Source: Actinobacillus seminis (GTDB lineage Bacteria > Pseudomonadota > Gammaproteobacteria > Enterobacterales > Pasteurellaceae). From it: DNA of 64,000 bases. A program made the position numbers and the translations under genes. Within the stretch, counting starts at the first letter, position 1. Each line of letters opens with the position of its first letter. Below the pieces are notes generated by a model. It had not been told where the DNA came from, did no database searches, and saw only the letters and a program-made list of their open reading frames with translations. The DNA lies in contig NZ_NLFK01000009.1 of assembly GCF_002263215.1 (NCBI RefSeq), positions 33,794-97,793 on the forward strand. Reading direction: 5' to 3'. Below are positions 11,683-21,130 of this stretch, in pieces.

Positions 11683-11908
11683 CTTTTCGTTCGTTTGAAT
11701 TCATCTCTGCCAACACTTCCGGTGATGAAAGCAACCTAGCTTGCCTGTTTTGGTTGCATTGTCGAAACCCGTAATCGTACCGCCAGCACCTGTTTCGTAG
11801 AAAACACCGCCTTAAGTTTTGAATAAGGATATTTTTAAAAGTCTAGGTTACATACTCTTTTCATTTTTGGTTTTATTATTTACCGGCAAATAAACAAAGT
11901 AGGTGTAG
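11683..11908. other. non-coding scrap, possible surface-protein relic
   Basis: No intact gene. On the minus strand roughly 11705-11815 can be read as a Gly/Thr-rich peptide (FYETGAGGTITGFDNATKTG), which resembles repeats of autotransporter or haemagglutinin-like proteins. It is too short to assign. The last 40 bases before 11909 contain AGTAGGTG, the ribosome-binding region of the recombinase relic. Confidence 0.25.
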
Positions 11909-12366
11909 ATGGCTAAAATCGGTTATGCTAAAGTAAGCACACAAGGACAAGATTTAACAGCGCAGCTGAACGCATTAAATGCGTTTGGTTGCGAAAAAAT
12001 ATTTTCAGGCAAACACTCAGGAAAAGCTAAAGAAAATGAGCAACAACTCAATGAGTTACTAAATTATATTCGCGAAGGTGATATTGTTATTGTAACAAAA
12101 CTTGATAGGTTGGAGCGTAGCCTGAGCCAATGCCTAAAAGTGCTTGATATGCTAACAGAAAACAAAATAGGCTTTGTTGCCTTAAATCAAGGCATAGATA
12201 CAACAAAACGTAAAGACCCTATGGCAATGGCAATAATTCATCTATTCGAAATTTTATAATAGAGCGAACGCAGGGCGGAAAACTTGCAAAAATCGAATTA
12301 GGGAATTTAAAAGCTATTGGAGGCAGACCGAAACTCTTATCAGAAAAGATAGAAAAAATTAACTAA
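11909..12366 (+). pseudogene. serine recombinase (resolvase/invertase family), frameshifted
   Basis: The first 116 codons give the catalytic domain of a small serine recombinase: IGYAKVSTQGQDLTAQ (the usual YARVS motif has Lys for Arg; the nucleophile Ser is kept), then VTKLDRLERSLSQ. The frame stops at 12257-12259. The next part of the family sequence, IERTQGGKLAKIE and GGRPKLLSEKIEKIN, continues in the -1 frame from about 12259 to a stop at 12364-12366. The long helix E is interrupted and the DNA-binding helix-turn-helix is cut short, so it is a relic of a mobile element. Confidence 0.8.
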
Positions 12367-12368
12367 AT

Positions 12369-13009
12369 AGCTACCGCCTCCCTGCGATCGTTGCCGAATC
12401 CTCCAGAGCTTTAGAAAGCCACCTATCTTTCTTTTGTAACTCATCAGCCTTTACTCCATTTACTAAAACATCATAAGATTTTTGCCCTGTTCTTTCTGAA
12501 ATTTCACGATTATAGGAAAAATCAACTTTATAAGTTTTATTATGTTCTAAAGGAATTAAAGAATTATTGATTCTAATGATTTAGATTGTGGGTGCTTTAA
12601 TATAGCTTCAATCTCATCTTCAAAAAAATATTTTTGATTCTGATTAGACACCTTTCATAAGGTAATATTATTTACTTCAAAATCTCTTGCCAAATAAATT
12701 TCTTGTTGAGAATTTTTAGACCAGTCTAATTTAAATCCAACAGTTTCAAAAAGTGTACAAGTAAATTATCGTAGAGTTCGACTATTTCCATCAGGATAAG
12801 GGTGAAAATAATATACCTTTAGTTGATAAAAATTTAAAATCAATGTTATCGTAATGAGAACTATATAAATCCTCTCTTAGATTCATTAAATAAAGTTGTT
12901 CCTCGTTATCCTCCGCATTTGGAGCATGTCTCAAATCGATTGTTGCCATAGTATTAGCAACTATTTCAATTAACACATCTTTTTGCACTAAAGTACACAT
13001 ACAAACCAC
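12369..13009 (-). pseudogene. Fic-family protein gene, broken
   Basis: Reading the minus strand, the upstream part encodes ANTMATIDLRHAPNAEDNEEQ and a helical segment, then after a frame change HPYPDGNSRTLR, a form of the Fic active-site motif HPFxxGNGRxxR in which the second Gly is Ser. A stop follows at once; the same frame continues with ETVGFKLDWSKNS, typical of the helix after the Fic motif, and is broken again by TGA. A C-terminal piece (REISERTGQKSYDVLVNGVKADELQKKDRWL) lies near 12390-12520. At least two frame changes or stops make AMP-transfer activity very unlikely. Confidence 0.65.
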
Positions 13010-13275
13010 CTTTTATAAGTTTCTCCAAAGTCTTTTTTCACTCTTTTATTAAAAATTTATATTATTTAATCAATTTATTTTCACTAGAGGTTTTTCTTTA
13101 TCTGTATTCTTCATTTTTAACTGGTGAAGGGCGAAAACTCGAAATGTAACCAAGAATGCTTTAGCGTTCCCAGCTACGTTGAGAGGTTGGTTTTTTGGCT
13201 TCACTGTCCAGTGAGCGGAAAATCTATCTTTATATACTTTGTGTTGAATAAAAGAGCATATGTTTGAACTGTTAT

Positions 13276-13350
13276 TTACTGTAAGCGTAGCGGAGTTTTC
13301 TTGATAAGGTGCGGTTCAAAGGTACCGTCACGGTCGCGAGGGTATTGATT
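13276..13350 (-). pseudogene. IS256-family transposase fragment
   Basis: The minus strand from 13350 reads NQYPRDRDGTFEPHLIKKTPLRLQ and then stops. This matches the well-known N-terminal PRDRxGxFEPxxIKK stretch of IS256/Mutator-type transposases. Neither the DDE residues nor the inverted repeats are visible, so it is only a scrap. Confidence 0.6.
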
Positions 13351-13900
13351 TCTATATATTGATGGTTATCGCTAGTCTAAAAATTCTGAAATAGTACTGA
13401 TTAACTGTGGTTAGAGGATTAAACTTGAGTTATAGCAAGTAGTTCAGGTATTTTTTTCCGACTAAATCCTAAATTTAGTAGCTAATGCGCATGGTTTTTG
13501 GGGTAATGATTGTCTAAAAAATCCCAGACAATTTATACGAAAACATTAAATACGTAACGAGCGAAAATTTGCTATACTATTAAATTTTTTAGCAGGAACG
13601 GAAGTAATCTTTTTAAGGAAAATATTTTGTAGATGAACTTAAAAAGCGAGGTCGCAGGATTGTAGAGTGTGAGTTTGTAAAGCTTAAAAAAAACTGTTAG
13701 AATTATCAGAGCAGAAATTTCTGATATTTTCAGTTGAGTAGCACGCTACTTAAAGTTGCAAATAGCACGAGAGTAATTTTAGTATTATAGAACCATCTAA
13801 AAGGACATTTTTGTGTTACGACACAAGTTGATAATGTAATGAATTATTGTTAGTGGTTGTGAGTTAGTAGTGTGGGAGGCAAGGCACACAGGGGGATAGG

Positions 13901-13915
13901 AAAAAAAAAAAAAAA
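13901..13915. repeat. A15 homopolymer
   Basis: A run of 15 A in the non-coding part of the island, flanked by a G-rich segment and by ATT repeats. Such runs are unstable; no gene is positioned to be switched by it except the convergent 580-codon gene that ends 211 bases away. Confidence 0.9.
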
Positions 13916-14125
13916 TTATTATTATTTTTAGATTATTTTTGTAGACATAAAATTACAAATACGAAGAGTAATAAACTTATAAAAATTGAAAAGTAGCATT
14001 CAGACAAATATATATGCATATACTTTTATATCAATGGAGCATTCTAAATCAAAACAGTAATATACTCAACAAAAATAACTAAATACATAACATGGGTTTG
14101 TTATTATATTATGATTTCCTAAATT

Positions 14126-15868
14126 TTAGAGTAATTTTTTAATGCCGTTCCAAATCCAATTGTTGTTCGTCTTTTTAGCTTCTACATGTCTAAATAACGA
14201 CATGTTCCCGCCCTTAGAATCAACGTAATCACTACTTACACCTTCGCTTGATATGATTTCAATTAGCAGCTTGAATAGATTCTCATCTCGACTATAAACG
14301 TCACCTTCGCCTGATAGGAATTGTTGAATGTTTTTAGGTTCGTAAACCGCGCTACTAAAGCCTGAGTTTTCTTTTTCATTTCTCGCAGGAAAACTTAGTA
14401 CAAAAAATGTTCTTTGTTGCATATCTACTCGTAATATTAACACTACGGCTGGATAGTATTGTTCCAGAGAATCAAGGATTTCTTCTAATGAAACTAACGT
14501 AATTTTATCGCTTTCGTTAAACCCCAGTTTAGGTGTGTACCAATAGACCGTAGCACTTTGTTCGTTGCGTAGGCGTTTAGCGTGTTCCCAAACAGTATCG
14601 AGGCGTGATTTACCTTCGATTTCATTCGTGCTTGGAATATCGTAGAAACAGTTAGCAATACCTGTATTACCTGTTTTCCCTTGTTTCTCACCTACACCGT
14701 AATTTTCTGGTGCATCGTAGTTTAAGAATTTAATTTTGCCACCTTTTTCAGCTTCTTGAACAAGCTGAATACGGTTAATCGCTCTCTCTTCGCCGAGTAA
14801 TTTCAGATGTTCAATAACATCAGCCATCACAAGGTTATTCACGTTATCTAATGCAATGTCGAGCTTTTCAAGTTCGTGTTCTCGTTTTCTCGTTCTGTAT
14901 TGAGGTTCACCGCCTTTTTGCCCCTTACTATTTTTACTTGTTTTTATTGCAGAATGGTAATAAAGGTGAATTGACTCACCTTGTGGTTGGCTAATCCCTG
15001 TAATTTGGCAGCAAAGCACTGAATTTCCTAACTCAACACCATAGAATGAAAGCATGATTGGTTTGTCGTGCCAACAAGAAATACGATAGTGCGGTTTTTC
15101 TTGACCTTTAGAAAAGATGATTTTAGTCGTTATATCTTTTACGACTGTTTTTGTGTAAGCGTCATATTTCAAGTGATAAAGAAACACCGCGTCTTTCGTG
15201 GAAAAGTTATTCGGTACGAACACGCCTTTTTCTTTGAAAAATTCATTCAGGTGTAATTTCTTCTCAACCTTACTCCAGTTGTCTGTAATCAAGATGCGTT
15301 TTAGCTCGCTCGAATAACCATAGTGAGCCATAAAAAAGTGTAGTGGATGAACAATATAAGACTTACTATCACCCTCAGGCTTAATAATGAGTAACTGATT
15401 TCCATCTCTTTTAAATGTTTTCAAATAAGCTGAATGAACGTATTTGTCCGCTTCAAATGGATGAGATTCCTTATTTATCCAAAGTGGCTCATAGGTTAAT
15501 CCCTCACTCTTTGAAAAGGTAACTTTAAACTCTTTAAGTTTAAACTTATATTTCGACTCACCATTCTGCCAAATACTGCCGAATGGAACTTTATGCAGGT
15601 AGTTGATAGGTAAAGCAATCTTAAAGAAACTTTGGCATTCTTCGCCGGTATTCTTGTTTATATAGGTGGGATTGGTTAAATTGATAAAAGTGACTTCAAC
15701 AAGCGTTTTAGATTTATCTAGCGAAAGACGGTTTTCATACCAAGTGGCAACATATTCATTGTCTTTATAGCAACATCCGCCAAGTAGTCCACCCTCAAAA
15801 TACTTCTCTAAATTAAACGAACAACAGCAGCGAACTCTCTCTAAATTATTCTCATTGAAATATGACAT
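14126..15868 (-). CDS. 580-residue protein of unknown function (possible TnsE-like)
   Basis: The only intact gene of the island. It has no signal peptide or membrane helix. Visible parts: a Cys-rich N-terminus (VRCCCSFNLEK, GGCCYKD); a beta-rich first half with HPLHFFMAHYGYSSELKRILI at about residues 175-195; a basic Lys/Gly-rich linker with SKNSKGQKGG and RTRKREHELEKLD around residue 310-330; and a C-terminal domain with VVLILRVDMQQRTFFVLSFPARNE. Length, basic linker and a C-terminal alpha/beta domain are reminiscent of Tn7-type TnsE target selectors, and a mobile setting fits, but the match is from memory and weak. The ribosome-binding site is poor (AAAGTGA). Expression is uncertain. Confidence 0.6.
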   Translation of the reverse strand: MSYFNENNLERVRCCCSFNLEKYFEGGLLGGCCYKDNEYVATWYENRLSLDKSKTLVEVTFINLTNPTYINKNTGEECQSFFKIALPINYLHKVPFGSIWQNGESKYKFKLKEFKVTFSKSEGLTYEPLWINKESHPFEADKYVHSAYLKTFKRDGNQLLIIKPEGDSKSYIVHPLHFFMAHYGYSSELKRILITDNWSKVEKKLHLNEFFKEKGVFVPNNFSTKDAVFLYHLKYDAYTKTVVKDITTKIIFSKGQEKPHYRISCWHDKPIMLSFYGVELGNSVLCCQITGISQPQGESIHLYYHSAIKTSKNSKGQKGGEPQYRTRKREHELEKLDIALDNVNNLVMADVIEHLKLLGEERAINRIQLVQEAEKGGKIKFLNYDAPENYGVGEKQGKTGNTGIANCFYDIPSTNEIEGKSRLDTVWEHAKRLRNEQSATVYWYTPKLGFNESDKITLVSLEEILDSLEQYYPAVVLILRVDMQQRTFFVLSFPARNEKENSGFSSAVYEPKNIQQFLSGEGDVYSRDENLFKLLIEIISSEGVSSDYVDSKGGNMSLFRHVEAKKTNNNWIWNGIKKLL

Positions 15869-15930
15869 AATTCACTTTCTTTTCAGTCACTTAAACAGGT
15901 AAGTAGATTATAAATGATTTGATTTATAAG

Positions 15931-15968
15931 GCGACAATTATTTGTATCGTTTGACAGTTATTTGTAAT
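15931..15968. repeat. tandem GACA-N-TTATTTGTA repeats
   Basis: Two near-identical units, GACAATTATTTGTA and GACAGTTATTTGTA, separated by a few bases, just upstream of the 580-codon gene. Short tandem sites of this sort are typical of the ends of Tn7/Tn5053-like elements (TnsB-type binding sites). Only two units are present and no terminal TGT was fixed. Confidence 0.45.
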
Positions 15969-16024
15969 TTTAACACCATCAACATTGCCGGCTTGTACAT
16001 TCGTCATATTGTGTTCATAACGCG

Positions 16025-16660
16025 AAATTATGGTAGTTTTACTAAAGAGTCCTTTTTCCGTTGATTTATACGAATTTGGGTTAAATCTCGGTTAACAATA
16101 ACGGTCGAATTATTGGCTTGAATACTTCCTTGTAATGCTTGGGCTTCAATCCTGTTCGCAGAAGTTTGGGCGTTATCCAAGTTCACGTCTTGGGCATTGA
16201 CTTGAATTTTCCCTGAAGCAAGATTTTTACCTTGCGACTTTTTCTGTTGTTTTAACCGAAATGGTTTTACCCTGTGCAGAAGCCGGTACAAGGGAGCGAA
16301 CCTCGCCTTGTGCAGTATCTTTAATATCCACACCGGCGGCAATCAATGATGATGTTGAAGCAGTTACTTTAGGTACAAGATAAGTAATATTACCTTTTGC
16401 AAGGCTTTTCGCCTTGTTAGCTAATTTGTTTGTTGGCTTGTTTTTGAATATTGCCCGAGCGAGCAACAATCGAACTGTTTTGTTGAATATCGGCTTTTGT
16501 AGAAAACTGAATATCGCCTGAACGGTTTTCGATTTTGCCACGGTTTTCAATGCCTTTTATTCCCGTAAACTGGACATTTTTTGTGCATTGAGCGTCCCTA
16601 TATTCACAATCCTCCCCTGACTATCAATTTTTAAAGTGTCTATAACCAATCTTATTCACA
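16025..16660 (-). pseudogene. filamentous haemagglutinin (FhaB-like) fragment
   Basis: The minus strand holds pieces of a haemagglutinin-repeat protein in different frames: GIENRGKIENRSGDIQFST and NSSIVARSGNIQKQANKQIS near 16420-16560, TASTSSLIAAGVDIKDTAQG near 16290-16370, and ASGKIQVNAQDVNLDNAQTS with IQANNSTVIVNRDL near 16080-16220. The beta-helix repeat character is clear, but frameshifts and stops separate the pieces, and neither the secretion domain nor the C-terminus is present. No matching TpsB transporter is in the window. Confidence 0.75.
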
Positions 16661-16679
16661 ATATACCCATCATTTACTA

Positions 16680-17771
16680 TTAGCTCACCTGAATAAGCAC
16701 GTCGTTTTCTGTTTCTTTATCTAACAGCCGACCGACTTCGATTAATTGGATACCATCTTCTTCCGCCATTGTTTTGACTTGCTGTTCCGCTTCCGGTTTG
16801 ACAGCAATTAATAAACCGCCGGAAGTTTGCGGATCACAAAGTACCGCTTTTTGCAGATCTGTCATTGAACTGATCTTATGCCCATAACTATCGAAGTTAC
16901 GTTCTGTTCCCCCCGGTACACAACCTTTTTCGATATAGCGCTCGACCCCATCTAATGTCTTGATTTTGCTAAAATATACTTCTGCTTGTAAGTTGGATCC
17001 CTCGCAAATCTCGCTTAAATGTCCCAATAAACCAAAACCGGTCACATCCGTCATGGCAGTTACCGCATCCAATTCAGCAAATCGGCTGCCAATACTGTTC
17101 ATTTTGCACATAGTTTCTGTTGCTAAACCTTGATGCGCCACTTTTAATTTACCTTTTTTCTCAGCGGTCGTTAATATGCCGATACCTAAAGGTTTGGTTA
17201 AAAATAATTTACAGCCAGCTCGTGCTGAGTTGTTTTTCTTCACTTTTTCCGTACTGATCACCCCTGTAACTGCCAAGCCGAAAATCGGTTCCGGAGCATC
17301 AATAGAATGCCCACCGGCAAGCGCGATCCCCGCTTGTTGGCAAGCAAAACGTCCACCATCCACAATACGCTGCGCCACTTCCGCAGGCAGCACTTTAATA
17401 GGAAAACCTAACACCGCAATTGCCATAATCGGTTTACCGCCCATGGCAAAAATATCACTAATTGCATTGGTGGCGGCAATTCGTCCAAAATCAAAAGGAT
17501 CATCAACAATTGGCATAAAAAAGTCAGTGGTACTAATGATCCCAATACCATTACCAATATCATAAACTGCGGCATCATCTTTCGTTTCGTTACCCACTAA
17601 CAAATGTGGATCAACAAATTTCTCCAAGTTGGAATGCAAAATCGTTTCTAATGCTTTAGGCGAAATTTTACAACCACAACCGGCGCCATGACTGTATTGG
17701 GTCAAGCGAATCGTATGGGCAACGGTCTTATTTAATTCACTTTGAATATCTTGTAGCTCTTCATTTTGCAT
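16680..17771 (-). CDS. selD: selenide, water dikinase SelD
   Basis: Makes selenophosphate from selenide and ATP for selenocysteine and selenouridine synthesis. The 363-residue protein carries [17 protein letters not shown] near residues 26-40 with Cys at the active position, so it is not itself a selenoprotein, unlike SelD of some Haemophilus. ATP-binding features [35 protein letters not shown] and the Gly-rich C-terminal [13 protein letters not shown] are visible. It starts with ATG preceded by AAGGAGTAAGCT. A monocistronic position next to the decayed island. Confidence 0.95.
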   Translation of the reverse strand: MQNEELQDIQSELNKTVAHTIRLTQYSHGAGCGCKISPKALETILHSNLEKFVDPHLLVGNETKDDAAVYDIGNGIGIISTTDFFMPIVDDPFDFGRIAATNAISDIFAMGGKPIMAIAVLGFPIKVLPAEVAQRIVDGGRFACQQAGIALAGGHSIDAPEPIFGLAVTGVISTEKVKKNNSARAGCKLFLTKPLGIGILTTAEKKGKLKVAHQGLATETMCKMNSIGSRFAELDAVTAMTDVTGFGLLGHLSEICEGSNLQAEVYFSKIKTLDGVERYIEKGCVPGGTERNFDSYGHKISSMTDLQKAVLCDPQTSGGLLIAVKPEAEQQVKTMAEEDGIQLIEVGRLLDKETENDVLIQVS

Positions 17772-17867
17772 AGCTTACTCCTTGTTGAATAGGATTATTT
17801 CATTATACCGCTAATTCGGTAAAAGCGCGGTGCTTTTTTGGAAAGTTTTCCTCTGTTGTCAATCTGA

Positions 17868-17897
17868 TAAAAAAGGAGCATCGCAGCCCCTTTTCTC
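17868..17897 (-). terminator. terminator after nhaA
   Basis: On the minus strand an imperfect hairpin AAAAGGGGC...GCTCCTTTT with a T run follows the nhaA stop codon. It separates nhaA from selD. Confidence 0.6.
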
Positions 17898-17900
17898 ATC

Positions 17901-19094
17901 TTACTGTACCACATTCACTTTCGCCTCCACAGATGAGGAAGTAAACATTTTTAATAATAAATAACCGATCGCCGCCGATAATCCCGAACCGATTAAAATC
18001 CCAAGGCGGGCAAATGCAGTCGTCTCACTTCCGCCCTCACCACCAAATGCCAGTCCGGCAAGGAACATGGACATAGTGAAACCAATTCCACAAAGTACCG
18101 CTACTGCAAAAATTTGTTTAAAATTAATACCTTGTGGTAATTTAGCCAGCTTGAATTTCACCGATAAATAACTAAACAAAAATACGCCGATTGGTTTTCC
18201 TAATAATAAACCTAATGCCACGCCCAGGGTTAATGGGGAAGTTAAAGTGTCTAATCCCATACCGGCTAAGCTCACCCCCGCATTGGAGAAAGCGAAAAAC
18301 GGTAAAATAAAAAACGAACACCAAGGTGCTAAGGCGTGTTCCAAATCATGCAACGGTTTGGCTCCACGTCGTGCTTTCAGCGGTACACAAAAACCGATAA
18401 TCACCCCGGCAAGGGTGGCGTGGACACCGGATTTCAGTACTGATGCCCACAACACGGTTCCTACCACCATATAAGCACTAATCGAACCGACGTTGCGCAT
18501 ATTCATCCCAATTAATACCATAATAGATATCGCTGCGGTAATTAACGCAGTGGTACTTAAATCATGCGAAAAGAACAAGGCAATGACCACAATCGCACCT
18601 AAGTCGTCGATGATCGCAAGTGCCAATAAGAAGATTTTCAGTGCAAAAGGAACCCGTTTACCTAACAGCGCCAATACTCCAAGTGCAAAAGCGATATCCG
18701 TTGCCATTGGAATTGCCCAACCTTGCCGGAAATCCGGAAAATCATGATTGATAAACCAATAAACCAACGCCGGTACTACCATACCACCAAAGGCCCCCAT
18801 TGCGGGGAAAATCGCTCGTTGATAACTGGAAATGGCACCTACCAGCAATTCTCGTTTCACTTCAAGTCCAACTAAAATGAAGAAAACTGCCATAAATCCA
18901 TCATTCACCCACATCAATAATGGTTTGTTAATACTAAAGGCACCAATTTGAATGACCACCGGAAGATCAAGAAAATCAAAATAGAAATGACTTAATGGCG
19001 TATTCGCCAACAAAATTGCCAACGCAGCAAAAGCTAATAACAATACCCCGCTCGCTGCTTCCAGCTTCATAAAATACTTTATATATTGAACCAT
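17901..19094 (-). CDS. nhaA: Na+/H+ antiporter NhaA
   Basis: Inner-membrane electrogenic antiporter exchanging 2 H+ for 1 Na+, for pH and sodium homeostasis. The 397-residue sequence is almost entirely membrane helices. The conserved [17 protein letters not shown] and the Asp pair in [17 protein letters not shown] (the E. coli D163/D164 site) are present, as are the helix X segment FSNAGVSL and the [12 protein letters not shown] stretch. Single gene with its own terminator; the region upstream to 19285 is AT-rich and must hold its promoter. Confidence 0.96.
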   Translation of the reverse strand: MVQYIKYFMKLEAASGVLLLAFAALAILLANTPLSHFYFDFLDLPVVIQIGAFSINKPLLMWVNDGFMAVFFILVGLEVKRELLVGAISSYQRAIFPAMGAFGGMVVPALVYWFINHDFPDFRQGWAIPMATDIAFALGVLALLGKRVPFALKIFLLALAIIDDLGAIVVIALFFSHDLSTTALITAAISIMVLIGMNMRNVGSISAYMVVGTVLWASVLKSGVHATLAGVIIGFCVPLKARRGAKPLHDLEHALAPWCSFFILPFFAFSNAGVSLAGMGLDTLTSPLTLGVALGLLLGKPIGVFLFSYLSVKFKLAKLPQGINFKQIFAVAVLCGIGFTMSMFLAGLAFGGEGGSETTAFARLGILIGSGLSAAIGYLLLKMFTSSSVEAKVNVVQ

Positions 19095-19285
19095 TTACCC
19101 TCCCAAAAACAAAAGATAAAGAATATAAGTGCATGATTTACTTTGTTTTAACATAAATAACTTAGCTTGGTCAAGGTAAATAGGAAAATCTCGCAAAGGA
19201 GCAAGGAAAAATGATGCAATAAACCAAATTAAATAAAAAAATAAGAATAAAAGGGCGGTCTTTTTTTCTTCAAATTTCTTTCATA

Positions 19286-19318
19286 AAAAAGCCACTAAAC
19301 TCTCATTTAGTGGCTTTC
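19286..19318 (-). terminator. terminator after lipoprotein gene
   Basis: Strong hairpin AAAGCCACTAAA ... TTTAGTGGCTTTTTT read on the minus strand, ending 15 bases after the lipoprotein stop. Confidence 0.88.
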
Positions 19319-19332
19319 TATCTCATGAACGA

Positions 19333-19806
19333 TTATTGTTTTTTATTAAATTTTTCCGTTAATTCACTTTTTAATTTTAACACTTCTTGGGAGCTTTTAA
19401 CCGTATCTTCTGTTTTTTTCTGAACAGCAGCGATTTTTTCCGGTGATTGCTCTGGGTTACGTAGCAATTCGATGCCATCTTGAACTAATGAAGACGATAA
19501 CTTTAGGGTTTCTTGCATTTTAGTTTTTAGTGCTTTTATTTCATCATTTTTTACTTCAACTGCATCAAGGCTTTGCTTAATTTTAGTGATATTATCATTA
19601 AATTCTTTTGCTGCTTGTTCAATTTGAGCTAAGTCGCCACTTGTCATTTTCTTTTGAAAATCCGCTAGGAATGTAGCTTGCGCTTGTTGATTAGCGATAC
19701 TCCAATCTTCTAATTTTTTTAGCTCCGCCGCCGGATCAGTTTTATTACAAGCGACTAAAAAAAGAGCAAATAAAAGCGTTGCTCCAATCTTAAATAATTT
19801 ATTCAT
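19333..19806 (-). CDS. small periplasmic lipoprotein, coiled coil
   Basis: A 157-residue lipoprotein: signal peptide MNKLFKIGATLLFALFLVAC with lipobox LVAC, Cys at residue 20. After Asn at +2 comes a Lys/Glu/Gln-rich helical, probably coiled-coil domain (KKMTSGDLAQIEQAAKEF; AVQKKTEDTVKSSQEV). No enzymatic motif. It looks like one of the small Pasteurellaceae lipoproteins of unknown function. Monocistronic with its own terminator. Confidence 0.85.
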   Translation of the reverse strand: MNKLFKIGATLLFALFLVACNKTDPAAELKKLEDWSIANQQAQATFLADFQKKMTSGDLAQIEQAAKEFNDNITKIKQSLDAVEVKNDEIKALKTKMQETLKLSSSLVQDGIELLRNPEQSPEKIAAVQKKTEDTVKSSQEVLKLKSELTEKFNKKQ

Positions 19807-19893
19807 TTCATTTTCCTTAAATATTAGTTAAATTTCATCATTCTACATGACGAGACACATTTTACCTTGTGATATATGCTTTGCCAAGTTGTC

Positions 19894-21045
19894 TTATGAA
19901 AAACTTTGTAAAAACTTTAATAATTGCACACCAAACTCTCTTCTCCAGCCACAGAGTAATTTCGGTAAGCAGTTAGGATCTTGTTGTTTTATCCAAACCC
20001 AACGCAGCAAACTTTCCAAACTTTTCTTACTAGCAAGTGTTTCAGGTGCCAGCGTCGGCGGTACCATATCTTTGACTTTCCGTTGCAATAACTTGATCGC
20101 GCGTTTATAACGGGGATCATCAGAGATTCGATTGATCACCGGCGGATAATCTGCCATATTAATTCGTTTCATTTGCTCCAAAATTTGTAGCATTTTTTTA
20201 CCGTGAATTCGCACTTCTTGCACACTTAGTCCAATTTCTAATAACGCAGAAGTATTTTTGGGATTATATTTGGCTACTAACCATAAATTTTCGCCTTTCA
20301 CAACAAAATTCAAGGCTAAATTACGTTTTATCGCTTCTTCTTGACGCCATTTTGCCAACAATTTTAAGCGCATTAATTCTTCCGAACTCAATCTCCAAAC
20401 ATTAGGAATAGTTAAATACGCATTTTCAGTATCTTTGCCTCGTTCACGTTTATGCAATAAATTTTCGCAATCATATTCCACCGCATTTTGCCATGGCGTT
20501 TGGCTTAACGCTTGTTGCATACGCACATAAAGCGGTAATAAATACCGCACATCAGCGGCGGCATAATAAAGTTGGGTATCGGATAAAGGACGTGCAAGCC
20601 AATCTGTTCTTGACGCGCCTTTATCCATTTCCAGAGCAAAATAATGTTTCAATAAACTCGCCAATCCGACAGAATTGCCTAGTCCTAAAAAGGCGGCGGC
20701 AATTTGCGTATCAAACATTGGTGTGGGATTTTGTTGAAAATAATGCTGAAATACTTCCAGATCTTCGCTGCCGGCATGTAATACCTTGACGACTTGAGGA
20801 TTTGCCAATAAATGGATAAAAGGTGAAAAATCATCAATATCATTGGGATCAATCAAACTGACTTGCTCTCCATCATATAATTGGATCAAGCCTAATTGCG
20901 CATAATAGGTACGAGTGCGCACAAATTCCGTGTCTAACGCGATCGCACTTTTACGTTCCGCTTGCAAGCATACGTCATACAAATCTTGATTGGAGGAAAT
21001 GACGACAAAGTGCGGTGGATTTTCAAGTTCTTTTTTATTGGTCAT
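19894..21045 (-). CDS. rnd: ribonuclease D
   Basis: 3'-5' exoribonuclease trimming tRNA precursors. DEDD-family motifs: ALDTEFVRTRTYYAQLGLIQL (Exo I), VVKVLHAGSEDLEVFQHYF (Exo II) and QLYYAAADVRYLLPLY (Exo III, DEDDy). The HRDC domain lies around residues 210-290 (ELMRLKLLAKWRQEEAIKRN). Length 383 residues is normal. The gene sits downstream of fadD in the same direction, separated by a hairpin. Confidence 0.93.
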   Translation of the reverse strand: MTNKKELENPPHFVVISSNQDLYDVCLQAERKSAIALDTEFVRTRTYYAQLGLIQLYDGEQVSLIDPNDIDDFSPFIHLLANPQVVKVLHAGSEDLEVFQHYFQQNPTPMFDTQIAAAFLGLGNSVGLASLLKHYFALEMDKGASRTDWLARPLSDTQLYYAAADVRYLLPLYVRMQQALSQTPWQNAVEYDCENLLHKRERGKDTENAYLTIPNVWRLSSEELMRLKLLAKWRQEEAIKRNLALNFVVKGENLWLVAKYNPKNTSALLEIGLSVQEVRIHGKKMLQILEQMKRINMADYPPVINRISDDPRYKRAIKLLQRKVKDMVPPTLAPETLASKKSLESLLRWVWIKQQDPNCLPKLLCGWRREFGVQLLKFLQSFS

Positions 21046-21100
21046 AAATGCTTATATGTAACTAAAATGCGATGAAATCAAAGTGAAAATTTAAATTAAC

Positions 21101-21120
21101 AGTGGGTCAAAAGACCCACT
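21101..21120 (-). terminator. hairpin between fadD and rnd
   Basis: Perfect inverted repeat AGTGGGTC-AAAA-GACCCACT between the fadD stop and the rnd start. The T tract that would follow on the minus strand is weak (TTAATTTAAA), so it may attenuate rather than fully terminate. Confidence 0.55.
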
Positions 21121-21130
21121 ATTGATAAAA

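Larger units (their letters stand above)
13010..14125. other. degenerate AT-rich region
   Basis: About 1.1 kb without an intact gene. It contains the IS256-like relic described separately, an A15 run (13901-13915), and much AT-rich sequence with many stops in all frames. A minus-strand reading near 13090-13190 gives a short peptide ending in KMKNTDKEKPLVKIN, but no family could be recognised. No convincing RNA gene or terminator was found. Confidence 0.5.

Noticed and set aside
13010..14125. Possible retron or other RNA-based defence element
   Set aside because: No reverse transcriptase gene and no convincing paired msr/msd-type inverted repeats; the region looks decayed.
17640..17740. SelD as a selenoprotein with recoded TGA
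   Set aside because: The active position is a Cys codon (GAGCGC) and the frame is open from an ordinary ATG.
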